A stretch of DNA of 16,555 nucleotides from an uncultured Prevotellaceae bacterium (GCA_946539475.1 CAMNHM010000057.1:1-16555), one strand, 5' to 3'. Shown: positions 8,901-15,940, numbered from the stretch's first letter. The notes: generated by a model from the letters alone, not told the origin. Made by a program: numbers and translations.

Positions 8901-9067
8901 GAAGCGCCAATCAGCGGGCCTTGTGAGTCAGCCACGCGTCCTGTTGCCTGCCTTGTCTGCTGGACAGCAGCCACCGACTCGGTGTCTGCCGAAGCTGTCT
9001 GCGACGTGATCACGCCCAGAAGGCACAATCCCATGCAGAGGGCTGTTTTCTTTGCTTTGAATGCCAT
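5924..9067 (-). CDS. SusC/RagA-family TonB-linked outer-membrane protein
   Basis: This is a 1047-residue protein. The signal peptide ends at about Ala27 (TASA). A carboxypeptidase-D-like domain follows at about 40-108 (ATGRVADSQGPLIGASV, then GTVTDFNGNFSLSV). The TonB box and SusC signature LMNEVVVIGYG lie at 112-122, and the plug ends in LKDASATAIYGSRGANGVII. A 22-strand-type barrel makes up the rest, ending with FLVGLNVTF. It would be the transport channel under the SusD lid encoded next downstream, powered by TonB. The size and domain order are those of a complete SusC. The start ATG at 9067 begins a normal signal peptide. I see no good main-sigma promoter in 9068-9300 on this strand (the nearest -7 is an imperfect CAATATTA, plus-strand reading, at 9109-9116), so an alternative or activated promoter is possible. 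Confidence 0.96.
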   Translation of the reverse strand: MAFKAKKTALCMGLCLLGVITSQTASADTESVAAVQQTRQATGRVADSQGPLIGASVMEKGTSNGTVTDFNGNFSLSVKPGATLVISYVGYVTQEVKAGENLRIDLQEDGHLMNEVVVIGYGTQRREAVTGSVANVGGDKLNQVAATNAAQALQGRVAGVLMTQTSSQPGAEMQIRIRGQRSLSASNDPLIVLDGIPFMGQLSDINPTDIKSLDILKDASATAIYGSRGANGVIIITTVKGSQGTPARVSYNGYVNFKTVFHKYPMMDGPTYSKFRKYAGIYENSLDESDGTNTDWQDLYYQTGVSHNHDVSIAGGTNGGSYSFGGGYYHDEAVVPTQAYDRVSLRANLDQKVGEWFRFGLSTNNSYRKSQGISGMYNVLAMSPLATPYDKDGNLKRYNSLPADDQVIITKDVVEQYKDVWLNENKGIGSYNTLFGELTCPWVEGLTYRINVGLNFRSSKGGNFTGTGVNNKDENAVNGGGISENQTRNWAVENILTYDRTFAEKHNLNIVGMYSAEQTTYESTGASAQNIPADYFQYYALDKATGEVNLNNYNYWQSGLMSWMGRVMYSYDNKYMLSVALRSDASSRLAKGHQWHTYPAVSAGWNIARESFMEGTKGWLDNLKLRVGYGETSNQSINPYSTLGGLAIRNYNFGDTYKAGYYVNALPNPELGWEYSKTWNFGLDFSLLNGRLYGSLEYYTQKTNDILLDVSMPSTSGVSSYTGNIGNTENKGFELTLNGIIIDNKNGWNWEAGINIYQNRNKLTKLTGALDADGKPAPDEANRWFPGHPIDVIYDYEYDGLWNESDVYEVTLEDGTKTTNFAILEPGGNLGMIKVKYNDDVLDANGVPTRAIGAADRRIQSMEPDLIGGFNTTVGYKNFDLTIIGAFQIGGKLISAIHSSNGYLNMLTGRRGQLDVDYWTEENTSAKYPRPGGIISNDNPKYGSTLGYFNAGYLKFRTITLGYNFDNLKAVKDFGISRLRLYATVQNPFVFFSPYNNESGLDPETNSWANENTAVSYSEYSGKHRMPIVGYNTPATRNFLVGLNVTF

Positions 9068-9166
9068 ACTTTTCGGTTTTGTTAATACTAGAGTTAGAAA
9101 ATTTTCTGCAATATTACGAACAATTATCGGTCAGTCTTTTCCCGCTCGTCTCATTTGGTTTTCAGA

Positions 9167-9192
9167 TTGTTTCAGCATTGTTGTTTCAACAA
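9167..9192. repeat. Direct repeat TTGTTTCA with overlapping small palindrome upstream of susC-like gene
   Basis: TTGTTTCA occurs at 9167-9174 and 9181-9188. The second copy overlaps an inverted repeat TTGTTG (9178-9183) / CAACAA (9187-9192). It sits 100-125 bases upstream of the SusC start, in an AT-rich leader without a clear promoter. It is a possible operator, not more; such short repeats can arise by chance in AT-rich DNA. Confidence 0.3.
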
Positions 9193-9285
9193 ATAGAAAA
9201 CGCATATGTGACGAAAAGACATCTGCCAAAGAGCGGCCTGCCAGAGAAAAAGAGCGCATGATACAAAGAAAAACAAACAAGTTAC

Positions 9286-9316
9286 TTTTTCTGCAAAAAA
9301 ATTTTGTGTAACTTTG
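9286..9316 (+). promoter_or_regulatory. Probable promoter of the uracil-DNA glycosylase-like gene
   Basis: TAACTTTG at 9309-9316 is a perfect TAnnTTTG -7 element. The -33 region at about 9286-9289 is TTTT rather than TTTG, so the match is partial. Transcription would begin around 9323, which is a further reason to place the protein start at 9355 rather than at earlier in-frame codons. Confidence 0.5.
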
Positions 9317-9354
9317 CAGCCGATATGTTCCAACAACCCCAAAAGAAAGACGCC

Positions 9355-9915
9355 ATGACCGTCGAGCGACATCCGCTGCAGCCCTTCCTGCCACCGCAGG
9401 CCCGCCTACTGATGCTGGGCAGCTTCCCACCGTCGAAACAGCGGTGGTCGATGGACTTCTTCTACCCCAACTTCCAAAACGACATGTGGCGCATCTTCGG
9501 CCTCATCCTCCACGACGACAAGGACTACTTCGTCGACCTACCCGCAAAGCGCTTCCGCAAAGACCTCATCGTCGACATGCTCATCAGGCAGGGCATCGCC
9601 CTCTACGACACAGCCACAGCCGTAGTACGCACGAAGAACACCGCCTCCGACAAAGACCTGGAGGTCGTGGAAGCCACCGACATCGACGCCCTGCTGCGAC
9701 AGCTGCCCCTCTGCACGACCATCGTCACCACTGGCCAGAAAGCCACCGACATCCTCGCCGGCCACTTCGGCATCGCCCAGCCTCCCGTCGGCAGCTCCAC
9801 CGCCTTCACCTTCGACGGCCGTCAGATGCGCCTCTTCCGCATGCCCAGCAGCTCGCGCGCCTATCCCCTACCCCTCGCTCAGAAAGCCCGCTACTACGCC
9901 GCTGTCCTCACGTGA
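9355..9915 (+). CDS. Uracil-DNA glycosylase superfamily protein
   Basis: From the ATG at 9355 this is a 186-residue protein of the compact UDG fold. Motif 1 is MLGSFPPS at residues 20-27, followed by a conserved aromatic block around FFYPNFQNDMWR (35-46). Motif 2 is MPSSSRAYP at 163-171, in the place of the HPSP or NPSG loop of classical members. Such enzymes remove uracil or mismatched bases from DNA to start base-excision repair; which lesion this branch prefers is not evident from the sequence. Upstream in-frame codons exist (TTG 9304, ATG 9325), but they lie in or right after the promoter, and AAAAGAAAG precedes 9355. The gene is single, divergent from the SusC gene and convergent with the M16 protease gene. 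Confidence 0.82.
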   Translation: MTVERHPLQPFLPPQARLLMLGSFPPSKQRWSMDFFYPNFQNDMWRIFGLILHDDKDYFVDLPAKRFRKDLIVDMLIRQGIALYDTATAVVRTKNTASDKDLEVVEATDIDALLRQLPLCTTIVTTGQKATDILAGHFGIAQPPVGSSTAFTFDGRQMRLFRMPSSSRAYPLPLAQKARYYAAVLT

Positions 9916-10000
9916 GCAGCACGACGCCGGCAATCATCGCGGTTTTCGGCTTCCGAGTGGCGCAGTATCTACTGCCCGGATGGGCAACAGGGAATGGCTA

Positions 10001-10132
10001 GTCAGCCTCGTGCGACACCAAAACAAGTTGTTTTGGTTATCAAAGTCGGCCACTTTGGTCATCAAAGTCAGCCTCTTTGCATACCAAAACAACTTGTTTT
10101 GGTAGCGCAAGTGGCTAACTTAGATGAGGAAA
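10001..10132. repeat. Degenerate array of six 22-nt units
   Basis: Units begin at 10001, 10023, 10045, 10067, 10089 and 10111. The first four end in CAAA, the fifth in CGCAA and the sixth in GGAAA. Two types alternate as A B A A B A. Type A begins GTCAGCCTC or close variants (10001, 10045, 10067; weak at 10111). Type B begins ACAAGTTGTTTTGGT or ACAACTTGTTTTGGT (10023, 10089). The 37-base blocks 10001-10037 and 10067-10103 are clear direct repeats, 66 bases apart. At each A-to-B junction a 21-nt near-palindrome forms with arms ACCAAAACAA and TTGTTTTGGT (10017-10037, 10083-10103), and the two are exact reverse complements of each other. There are no unique spacers, so it is not CRISPR. It lies between convergent genes and is not within either. 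Confidence 0.85.
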
Positions 10133-10136
10133 GTAT

Positions 10137-10190
10137 GCTGCCCCTCCCTCGCTTTGACGCGAAGGAGGGGCAGCTGTTCTGTTTGTTTGG
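10137..10190. terminator. Strong hairpin between convergent genes
   Basis: Arms GCTGCCCCTCC (10137-10147) and GGAGGGGCAGC (10164-10174) pair perfectly, with a further TCGC/GCGA inner stem after one mismatch and a TTTGAC loop. On the plus strand a T-rich stretch follows (10175-10190), and on the minus strand the run is weaker. It probably ends the M16 protease message, whose stop codon is 30 bases away, and perhaps also the glycosylase message. Direction is not settled. Confidence 0.65.
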
Positions 10191-10203
10191 AGGTGTGGCT
10201 CGC

Positions 10204-13029
10204 CTAGTTCTCGGGGAGCATGATGACCTCAACATGGTTGCCACTGCTGAGGAGCTTCTCGCGGATGAAGCGGCTGAGGGCATCGGGCGTGAGGGCCTCG
10301 ACGATCTTCTTATAGTCGTGATGGACGTCGACACCGTATGTGCGCATCTTGTCGATGGCACCCATCCAGTAGGCGTTGGTCTTCGAGTCGATGTCGACCT
10401 GCTTCAGCATGTAGTCCTTCACCTTCTGCAGCTGGTCGGCGTCGATCTTCTGTGCAGCGTTCTGCATGCCCTCGTGGAGCAGCCGGATGGCCGTCTCCTG
10501 CTTGTCGGGGTTCATGGGGCACATTGCCATGAGCAGCACCTTCGGCTTGGGCGACGAGATGTCGAGCTGTCCGGCAGCGCCACAGCTGTAGGCAGCACTC
10601 TCGTCCTCGCGGATGGTCTTGAGGTAGACCATCGAGAGCACCTGTCCGATGGCGTCGATCTTCACGGCGTTCTCAAGGGTGTAGGGGCAGTCGGCCCACC
10701 ATATCTCGCGTGCCACGGCCTTCGGGCTCTCGCTCTTCATGGTGAAGCGGTTGACCGTCTCGCCCTTGGCGAGCGTCTGGATGTCGCTAGTCTTCTCGGC
10801 AGGCTCACCCGTGGCTGGCAGGCTGGCGATGTACTGCTCGATGAACGGGCGGATGGCCTGCTCGTCGAACTTACCGGCGAAGGTGAATGTGAAGGTGGCG
10901 GCGTTGCGGGTGCGCTCCTTGGCCATCTCGAGGATGCGGTCGTAGTTGATGCCTGCAAGGTCCTCGACGTGAGGTATCTGATAGCGTGGGTTGTGGCAGT
11001 AGAGGGTGTTGGCCAGCGAGTCGCTGAAGACGGCATCGGGCGAGAGCGACATGTTCTTCAGGGCCATGTCGAGCATGTTGATGAGGTTCTGGTACTGCTT
11101 CTCGTCCTTGTTGATGCTGGTGAAGTAGAGGTAGACGAGCTGGAACATCGTCTCAAGGTCCTTCGGTGTGGAGTGAGCCGTGACGTACTGGCGTGAGTCG
11201 CTCAGCGAGAGGTTGGCGTTGACGTTCTTGCCGGCGAGCGCCTTCTCGAGCTCCGTGGCGGTGAAGTTACCGAGTGCGCTGATGCCGATGACCTCGTTGA
11301 AGAGCTTCAGGTTGTTGATGTCAGCCTTCGAGGTATAGACGCTGTTGCCACCGGGGGCCCATGCCGACATCTGCACCTCGTCGTCCTTGTAGTCCGTGGG
11401 CTTGAGGATGACGGTGGCGCCGTTGGAGAGCTTCAGCTCCTTGTATCCGAAGAGCTTGTCCTCCTTCTCGCTGACGATGGTTCCCTTCGCGGGCAGCTCG
11501 GGGATGAGGGGCTCGTCCTTGACATTGTCGACGTAGGCGGTGAGCTCCTCGGCACGCGCCTTGGCAACGGCCTGGCGCATGTCGTCCTCGGTGACGTAGG
11601 TCAGCCCGTCGGCCTCGCGTGCCCACTCCATGACGACAAGGTTCTTGTCGGCATCGGTGATCATCTGGGGCAGCACCATGTTGACAGCCTCGACGGGGAT
11701 GCTGGGAGCCAGCATCTGCATCGTCTGGTAGAGCTCCTCGATGGAGGGTATGGGCTCGTTGGTGAGGTAGTGGTCGCGGTACTCATTGCCATACTGGTCG
11801 TTGGTAATCTTGGCACGGTTGGTGTAGGCTTTCTCCAGCGAGCTGAGGTAGTCGGCCTTGGCACGCTCGTACTCCGTGGCGGTGAATCCGAACTTCGCCA
11901 CGCGACGGGCCTCGCGGATGAGGGTGGTGAGCGTCTCCATGTCCTTGCCTTCCTTAGGCACGCCGACGAGCTGGAAGGCATCCTTCGTAGAGGCGAGCAG
12001 GTACTGGCCGTCCTCGCCCTGGGCCTGCAGGAAGGGACAGTCGGGATCGTTGGTGAGCTCCTGCAGTCGGGCGTTGAACATGTTGGAGATGACGTTCTTG
12101 ATGAAGACCTCGATGAGGTAGTCCATGTTCTTCTTCTCCTCGGGCTTCGTGGCGTCGTGCTTCATGAAGACCATGAGCTGGTTGATGCGCATCTCCTTGT
12201 CCTTCTCGAAGATGTAGATAGCCTCCTCGTTGTCGGGCACCTGCTCGGGCTCCACCTTGGGAGCCTTCGGGCTGACCTTGATGCCGCTGAAGAGCTCTTT
12301 CACCTTCTGCTCGAAGTGGTCGACGTCGATGTCACCCACGACGATGATGGCCTGGTTGTCGGGGCGATACCACTTCTGGTAGTACTTTTTCAGGGTCTTC
12401 GGCTTGAAGTTGTCGACGACGCTCATCAGGCCGATAGGCATGCGCACGCCGTACTTAGAGCCGGGATACATCTTCGGCAGGGCGCGCGTGATCATACGCT
12501 GCGAGGGGCCCTCGCCCAGTCGCCACTCGTTATGCACGACGTCGCGCTCCTTGACGATCTCGTCCTTCTCCAGGAGCAGGCCGTTCGACCAGTCCTTCAG
12601 GATGAGCATGCAGGAGTCGAGCGCCGAGAGGCGTGTCGTGGGCACGTTGCAGACGCGATAGACGGTCTGGTCGATGGAGGTGTAGGCATTGAGGTCGCTG
12701 CCGAACTCCACGCCCAGCGAGCGTGTGAACTCGATGAGGTCGTTGCCCTTGAAGTGCTCCGAGCCGTTGAAGGCCATGTGCTCGAGGAAGTGAGCCAGTC
12801 CGCGCTGCGACTCCTCCTCCTGGATGGAGCCCACGCGCTGTGCGATGTAGAAGTTTGCCACATGCTCTGGCCACTCGTTGTGGCGGATGTAGTAGGTGAG
12901 TCCGTTGTCAAGCTTTCCAATGCGTACTGCCTTGTCAACGGGGATTGGCGGCATCTCTGTCTGAGCCGTCGTGGCTGCTGCTCCGGTAAAGAGGAGCATC
13001 ACAGCAACAAGCGTTTTCTTCAGTGTCAT
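10204..13029 (-). CDS. Periplasmic M16-family zinc protease (two-unit pitrilysin type)
   Basis: From the ATG at 13029 this is a 941-residue protein with a signal peptide (TLKKTLVAVMLLF, cleavage near residue 22). The inverted zinc motif HFLEH (His80, Glu83, His84) is followed 77 residues later by Glu161 in EIVKERDVV, matching the pitrilysin zinc site, so the N-terminal unit should be active. An M16 C-terminal-type domain follows (YYQKWYRPDNQAIIVVGDID, about residues 205-225). The second half, from about 530, repeats the fold (LSNGATVILKPTDYKDDEVQ) but has no HxxEH and is presumably the inactive clamp half. These enzymes cut peptides enclosed between two halves. A start at 13110 would add 27 residues that overlap the promoter and spoil the signal peptide, so 13029 is preferred. 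The gene is single, divergent from comEC. Confidence 0.94.
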   Translation of the reverse strand: MTLKKTLVAVMLLFTGAAATTAQTEMPPIPVDKAVRIGKLDNGLTYYIRHNEWPEHVANFYIAQRVGSIQEEESQRGLAHFLEHMAFNGSEHFKGNDLIEFTRSLGVEFGSDLNAYTSIDQTVYRVCNVPTTRLSALDSCMLILKDWSNGLLLEKDEIVKERDVVHNEWRLGEGPSQRMITRALPKMYPGSKYGVRMPIGLMSVVDNFKPKTLKKYYQKWYRPDNQAIIVVGDIDVDHFEQKVKELFSGIKVSPKAPKVEPEQVPDNEEAIYIFEKDKEMRINQLMVFMKHDATKPEEKKNMDYLIEVFIKNVISNMFNARLQELTNDPDCPFLQAQGEDGQYLLASTKDAFQLVGVPKEGKDMETLTTLIREARRVAKFGFTATEYERAKADYLSSLEKAYTNRAKITNDQYGNEYRDHYLTNEPIPSIEELYQTMQMLAPSIPVEAVNMVLPQMITDADKNLVVMEWAREADGLTYVTEDDMRQAVAKARAEELTAYVDNVKDEPLIPELPAKGTIVSEKEDKLFGYKELKLSNGATVILKPTDYKDDEVQMSAWAPGGNSVYTSKADINNLKLFNEVIGISALGNFTATELEKALAGKNVNANLSLSDSRQYVTAHSTPKDLETMFQLVYLYFTSINKDEKQYQNLINMLDMALKNMSLSPDAVFSDSLANTLYCHNPRYQIPHVEDLAGINYDRILEMAKERTRNAATFTFTFAGKFDEQAIRPFIEQYIASLPATGEPAEKTSDIQTLAKGETVNRFTMKSESPKAVAREIWWADCPYTLENAVKIDAIGQVLSMVYLKTIREDESAAYSCGAAGQLDISSPKPKVLLMAMCPMNPDKQETAIRLLHEGMQNAAQKIDADQLQKVKDYMLKQVDIDSKTNAYWMGAIDKMRTYGVDVHHDYKKIVEALTPDALSRFIREKLLSSGNHVEVIMLPEN

Positions 13030-13067
13030 TTTCGTTAGAATTAGAATATCGATTTCTTTTTCGGGTG

Positions 13068-13098
13068 CAAAGGTAGTGCAAATTGATTGAAATACAAA
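13068..13098 (-). promoter_or_regulatory. Promoter of the M16 protease gene
   Basis: On the minus strand a -33 TTTG (13095-13098) is followed after 19 bases by -7 TACCTTTG (13068-13075), a full match to the Bacteroidota layout. The leader would be about 30 bases long. Its position rules out the longer in-frame start at 13110. Confidence 0.85.
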
Positions 13099-13126
13099 GA
13101 AAAAAATCATTTTTCTTATGGTGGAA

Positions 13127-13159
13127 TGTGATGATTATAGGATAAAAAGCGTATCTTTG
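13127..13159 (+). promoter_or_regulatory. Probable promoter of comEC
   Basis: TATCTTTG at 13152-13159 is a perfect -7 element, 29 bases before the ATG at 13189. The best -33 candidate is TGTG at 13127-13130 with a 21-base spacer, one base off consensus. It is divergent from the protease promoter, with about 30 bases between the two -33 regions. Confidence 0.5.
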
Positions 13160-13188
13160 CACCCGAATAGCTACTACACCGCAGAGTG

Positions 13189-14598
13189 ATGGAAAGACCC
13201 GTTCTAGAGACTTGTCCGCTACTGATGCCCGCCGCCTTCCTGGCCATGGGAATTGCGCTGGGCGTCGCCAACGGGGCGGCAGGACAGCGATGGGCAGTGG
13301 CGCTGCTGCTGGCGGCAGTGCTGCTGACGCTGCTGATGCGCCGCTGGCCGCTGGTGCAGATTACCGGCATCTGGACGTGCTTCCTCGTGCTTGGCATGGT
13401 GGTGGCCCCGGGGCAGGAAGAGCACGTGCCCGACGGCGTGTGGACGGAGGCGGTGGTGGCCTCTCCTACCGTCGAGAAGCCGAAGACGCTGAAGACCGAC
13501 TTGCTGCTGACCGCCACGGGCGAGCGACGCCGCTGCTACATCTGGAAGGACGAGCGCAGCCTCCAGCTGGGCATCGGCGACAACCTGATGGTGTGCTTCC
13601 GCGACAGCCTGTTCGTCAGCCGCGACGGCTGGCAGCATGGTGGCGACGCCTTCAACCAGCTGTCGAGCCTGCAACGGCTGCGCCTGCGAGCCCTGCAATG
13701 GCGCGCCACGCTGCTGCAGCGCCTGAACAGCGGCGGCGGCGACGACGATGCACAGGCGGTGATGGCAGCAATGGTGCTGGGCGACAAGTCGGCGCTGACG
13801 AAGGAGCTGCGCGCGACCTACAGCGCGACGGGTGCCTCCCACGTGCTGGCACTGAGCGGACTGCACCTGGGAATCATCTACCTGCTGCTGACACGACTGA
13901 CACTGAGACGCCGACACCTGTTGCTCTCACAGGTGGTCATCGTGCTGGGCATCTGGGCCTTCGCGCTGCTCACGGGGCTGTCGGCCAGCGTGGTGCGCGC
14001 AGCGACGATGATCAGCATCTACGCCGTCTTCTCGCTGGGCGGCAGAGGGAATGCTCCGCTGGCAGTACTCAGCTTCACAGCACTGGTGATGCTGCTCGTC
14101 AACAGCCGCTCGCTCTACGACATCGGATTCCAGCTGTCGTTCATGGCGATGCTGGCCATCCTGCTCGTATCGCCGCTGATGGGTAGGCTCGTCACGCCGA
14201 GGTGGATGATGAGGCATCGCCTGAAAGGCTGGCTGCTGTCGATGACCGTCATCTCACTGGCAGCACAGGCAGGCACGGCGCCCCTGGTGGCCTATCACTT
14301 CGGACGCTTCTCGACCTATTTCCTACTAACCAACTTCGTGGTCATCCCGGCAGCGACACTCATCCTCTACGGAGCCGTCGTGGCACTGGCAATACCTGCA
14401 ACGGCGCCTGTGCTGCTATGGCTGGTAGGACTGCTGAACGCCGTCCTCGCCTGGATGTCGGAATGGCCCATGGCGAGCATCGAAGGGCTGCACCCTACGC
14501 TGCTGCAAGTGGCAATGACGTACGTGCTGGAGGGCCTCGTCGTCTACTCGATAGGACGGTTTGCGCCAGTGAAAGAAGACCTGCCATGGGAAAAATGA
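13189..14598 (+). CDS. comEC: ComEC/Rec2-family DNA-uptake channel protein, short form
   Basis: The protein has 469 residues from the ATG at 13189 (a GTG three bases earlier is possible). N-terminal membrane helices and a soluble segment of DUF4131 type occupy about residues 1-170. The ComEC competence domain follows, with its signature SATGASHVLALSGLHLGI at about 210-235, VVRAATM near 270, DIGFQLSFMAML near 305-320 and AQAGTAPLVAYHFGRFS near 358-375. In competent bacteria this domain forms the inner-membrane channel for single-stranded DNA. Classical ComEC (about 770 residues in Bacillus) carries a C-terminal metallo-beta-lactamase-like domain, which is absent here: the protein stops shortly after the last helices with a normal stop codon and no open frame beyond. 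No other competence gene is in the window, so DNA uptake is inferred from the family only. Confidence 0.92.
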   Translation: MERPVLETCPLLMPAAFLAMGIALGVANGAAGQRWAVALLLAAVLLTLLMRRWPLVQITGIWTCFLVLGMVVAPGQEEHVPDGVWTEAVVASPTVEKPKTLKTDLLLTATGERRRCYIWKDERSLQLGIGDNLMVCFRDSLFVSRDGWQHGGDAFNQLSSLQRLRLRALQWRATLLQRLNSGGGDDDAQAVMAAMVLGDKSALTKELRATYSATGASHVLALSGLHLGIIYLLLTRLTLRRRHLLLSQVVIVLGIWAFALLTGLSASVVRAATMISIYAVFSLGGRGNAPLAVLSFTALVMLLVNSRSLYDIGFQLSFMAMLAILLVSPLMGRLVTPRWMMRHRLKGWLLSMTVISLAAQAGTAPLVAYHFGRFSTYFLLTNFVVIPAATLILYGAVVALAIPATAPVLLWLVGLLNAVLAWMSEWPMASIEGLHPTLLQVAMTYVLEGLVVYSIGRFAPVKEDLPWEK

Positions 14599-14606
14599 CG
14601 AAAAAA

Positions 14607-14638
14607 TTTGGTCATAAGCAGAACTTTTGCTACCTTTG
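14607..14638 (+). promoter_or_regulatory. Promoter of the SpmA-SpmB fusion gene
   Basis: TTTG at 14607-14610 and TACCTTTG at 14631-14638 are 20 bases apart, a full match to the Bacteroidota promoter layout. The gene therefore has its own promoter and is not simply read through from comEC. The leader to the ATG at 14707 is about 60 bases, AT-rich, with no Shine-Dalgarno sequence. Confidence 0.85.
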
Positions 14639-14706
14639 CCGTTTCTTAGGTAAGAATTAAAAATTGGCACGAATTTTATTCGATGTAACAAACGACTCAA
14701 CAAACC

Positions 14707-15939
14707 ATGGTACTGAACTATATCTGGATAGCATTCTTCCTCGTTGCCTTTGTCATCGCACTGGCAAAGCTCATCTTCATGGGCGACCTGGAAGTATTCC
14801 CCGCAATGATGGACGCTACGTTCGCACAGTCGAAGACGGCCTTCGAAATCTCACTCGGACTGACAGGCGTGCTGTCGCTATGGCTGGGCGTGATGAAGAT
14901 CGGCGAAAAGGGCGGGCTGGTCAACGCCCTGGCACGATGGCTCAGCCCAGTATTCACCCGCCTGTTCCCGCAAATCCCTAAGGGCCATCCCGTGACGGGG
15001 TCTATCTTCATGAACCTCTCAGCCAACATGCTGGGACTCGACAATGCCGCCACACCCATGGGCCTGAAGGCCATGGAGCAGCTGCAGGAGCTGAACACAC
15101 AGAAGGATACCGCCACGAACCCCATGATCATGTTCCTCGTGCTGAACACCAGCGGACTGACACTCATCCCGGTCTCTATCCTCGTCTATCGTGCTCAGAT
15201 GGGAGCGGCACAGCCCACCGACGTCTTCATCCCCATCCTGCTGGCAACGTTCTTCTCGACGCTGGCAGGCATCATCGTCACCTCGCTATACCAGCGTATC
15301 AACCTGCTCAACCGCACACTGCTGCTGACGCTGGGAGGGATGTGCCTCGTGGTGGCCGCCATCATCTGGGGATTCAGCCAGCTCGACTCGGTAGTGATGA
15401 ACCAGGTGAGCGTCTCCGTTGCCAACATCTTGCTGATGACCATCATCGTGGGGTTTATCCTGGCTGGCGTGCGAAAGCGCGTGAACGTCTACGACGCCTT
15501 CATCGAGGGCGCAAAGGACGGCTTCACGACGGCCGTGCGCATCATCCCCTATCTCGTGGCCATACTCGTCGGCATCGGCGTCTTCCGTGCCTCAGGGGCA
15601 ATGGACTGGCTCATCGACGGCATACGCTGGGTGGTGGCAGTCCTAGGCATCGACACCAATTTTGTTGAGGCACTGCCCACGGCACTGATGAAGCCGCTCT
15701 CGGGCAGCGGTGCCCGTGGCATGATGGTCGACGCGATGACCACCTACGGCGCCGACTCGTTCGTAGGACGGCTGAGCTGTATCTTCCAGGGCTCCACCGA
15801 CACCACGTTCTACATCCTCGCCGTCTACTTCGGCAGCGTAGGCATCCGCTATACGCGCCATGCCGTCACCTGCGGCCTCCTGGCCGACCTGGCCGGCATC
15901 ATCGCAGCCATCTTCATCGCAGCGCTGTTCTTCGGATAG
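14707..15939 (+). CDS. SpmA-SpmB fusion, nucleoside-recognition (Gate) domain membrane protein
   Basis: This 410-residue integral membrane protein joins two parts that are separate in spore-forming Firmicutes. Residues 1 to about 190 resemble SpmA, with SLWLGVMKIGEKGGLVNALA near 57-77 and NLSANMLGLDNAATPMGLKA near 102-121. The rest resembles SpmB, with the second Gate-type domain at FIEGAKDGFTTAVRIIPYLV near 263-282 and the end motif CIFQGSTDTTFYILAVYFGS. Gate domains occur in nucleoside transporters and in the FeoB membrane domain. The fused form is common in Bacteroidota, which do not sporulate, and its substrate is unknown. The gene has its own promoter, and the flippase gene follows after only 59 bases of tandem repeat, probably on the same message. 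Confidence 0.9.
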   Translation: MVLNYIWIAFFLVAFVIALAKLIFMGDLEVFPAMMDATFAQSKTAFEISLGLTGVLSLWLGVMKIGEKGGLVNALARWLSPVFTRLFPQIPKGHPVTGSIFMNLSANMLGLDNAATPMGLKAMEQLQELNTQKDTATNPMIMFLVLNTSGLTLIPVSILVYRAQMGAAQPTDVFIPILLATFFSTLAGIIVTSLYQRINLLNRTLLLTLGGMCLVVAAIIWGFSQLDSVVMNQVSVSVANILLMTIIVGFILAGVRKRVNVYDAFIEGAKDGFTTAVRIIPYLVAILVGIGVFRASGAMDWLIDGIRWVVAVLGIDTNFVEALPTALMKPLSGSGARGMMVDAMTTYGADSFVGRLSCIFQGSTDTTFYILAVYFGSVGIRYTRHAVTCGLLADLAGIIAAIFIAALFFG

Positions 15940-15940
15940 T

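Noticed and set aside
9304..9354. Earlier TTG (9304) or ATG (9325) start for the glycosylase-like gene
   Set aside because: The TTG lies upstream of the -7 element and the ATG lies at the expected transcription start. The family sequence begins after 9355.
10001..10132. CRISPR array
   Set aside because: The 22-nt units are contiguous with no unique spacers and are degenerate, and there is no cas gene in the window.
9994..11196. 400-codon plus-strand open frame
   Set aside because: It lies opposite the M16 protease gene and begins inside the 22-nt repeat array. Its composition is Val/Leu/Asp/Gly-rich, as expected from an antisense reading of a GC-rich gene, and it has no recognisable domain.
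13030..13110. Upstream start for the M16 protease at 13110
   Set aside because: The extra 27 residues would overlap the promoter (13068-13098) and bury the signal peptide; the ATG at 13029 gives a clean one.
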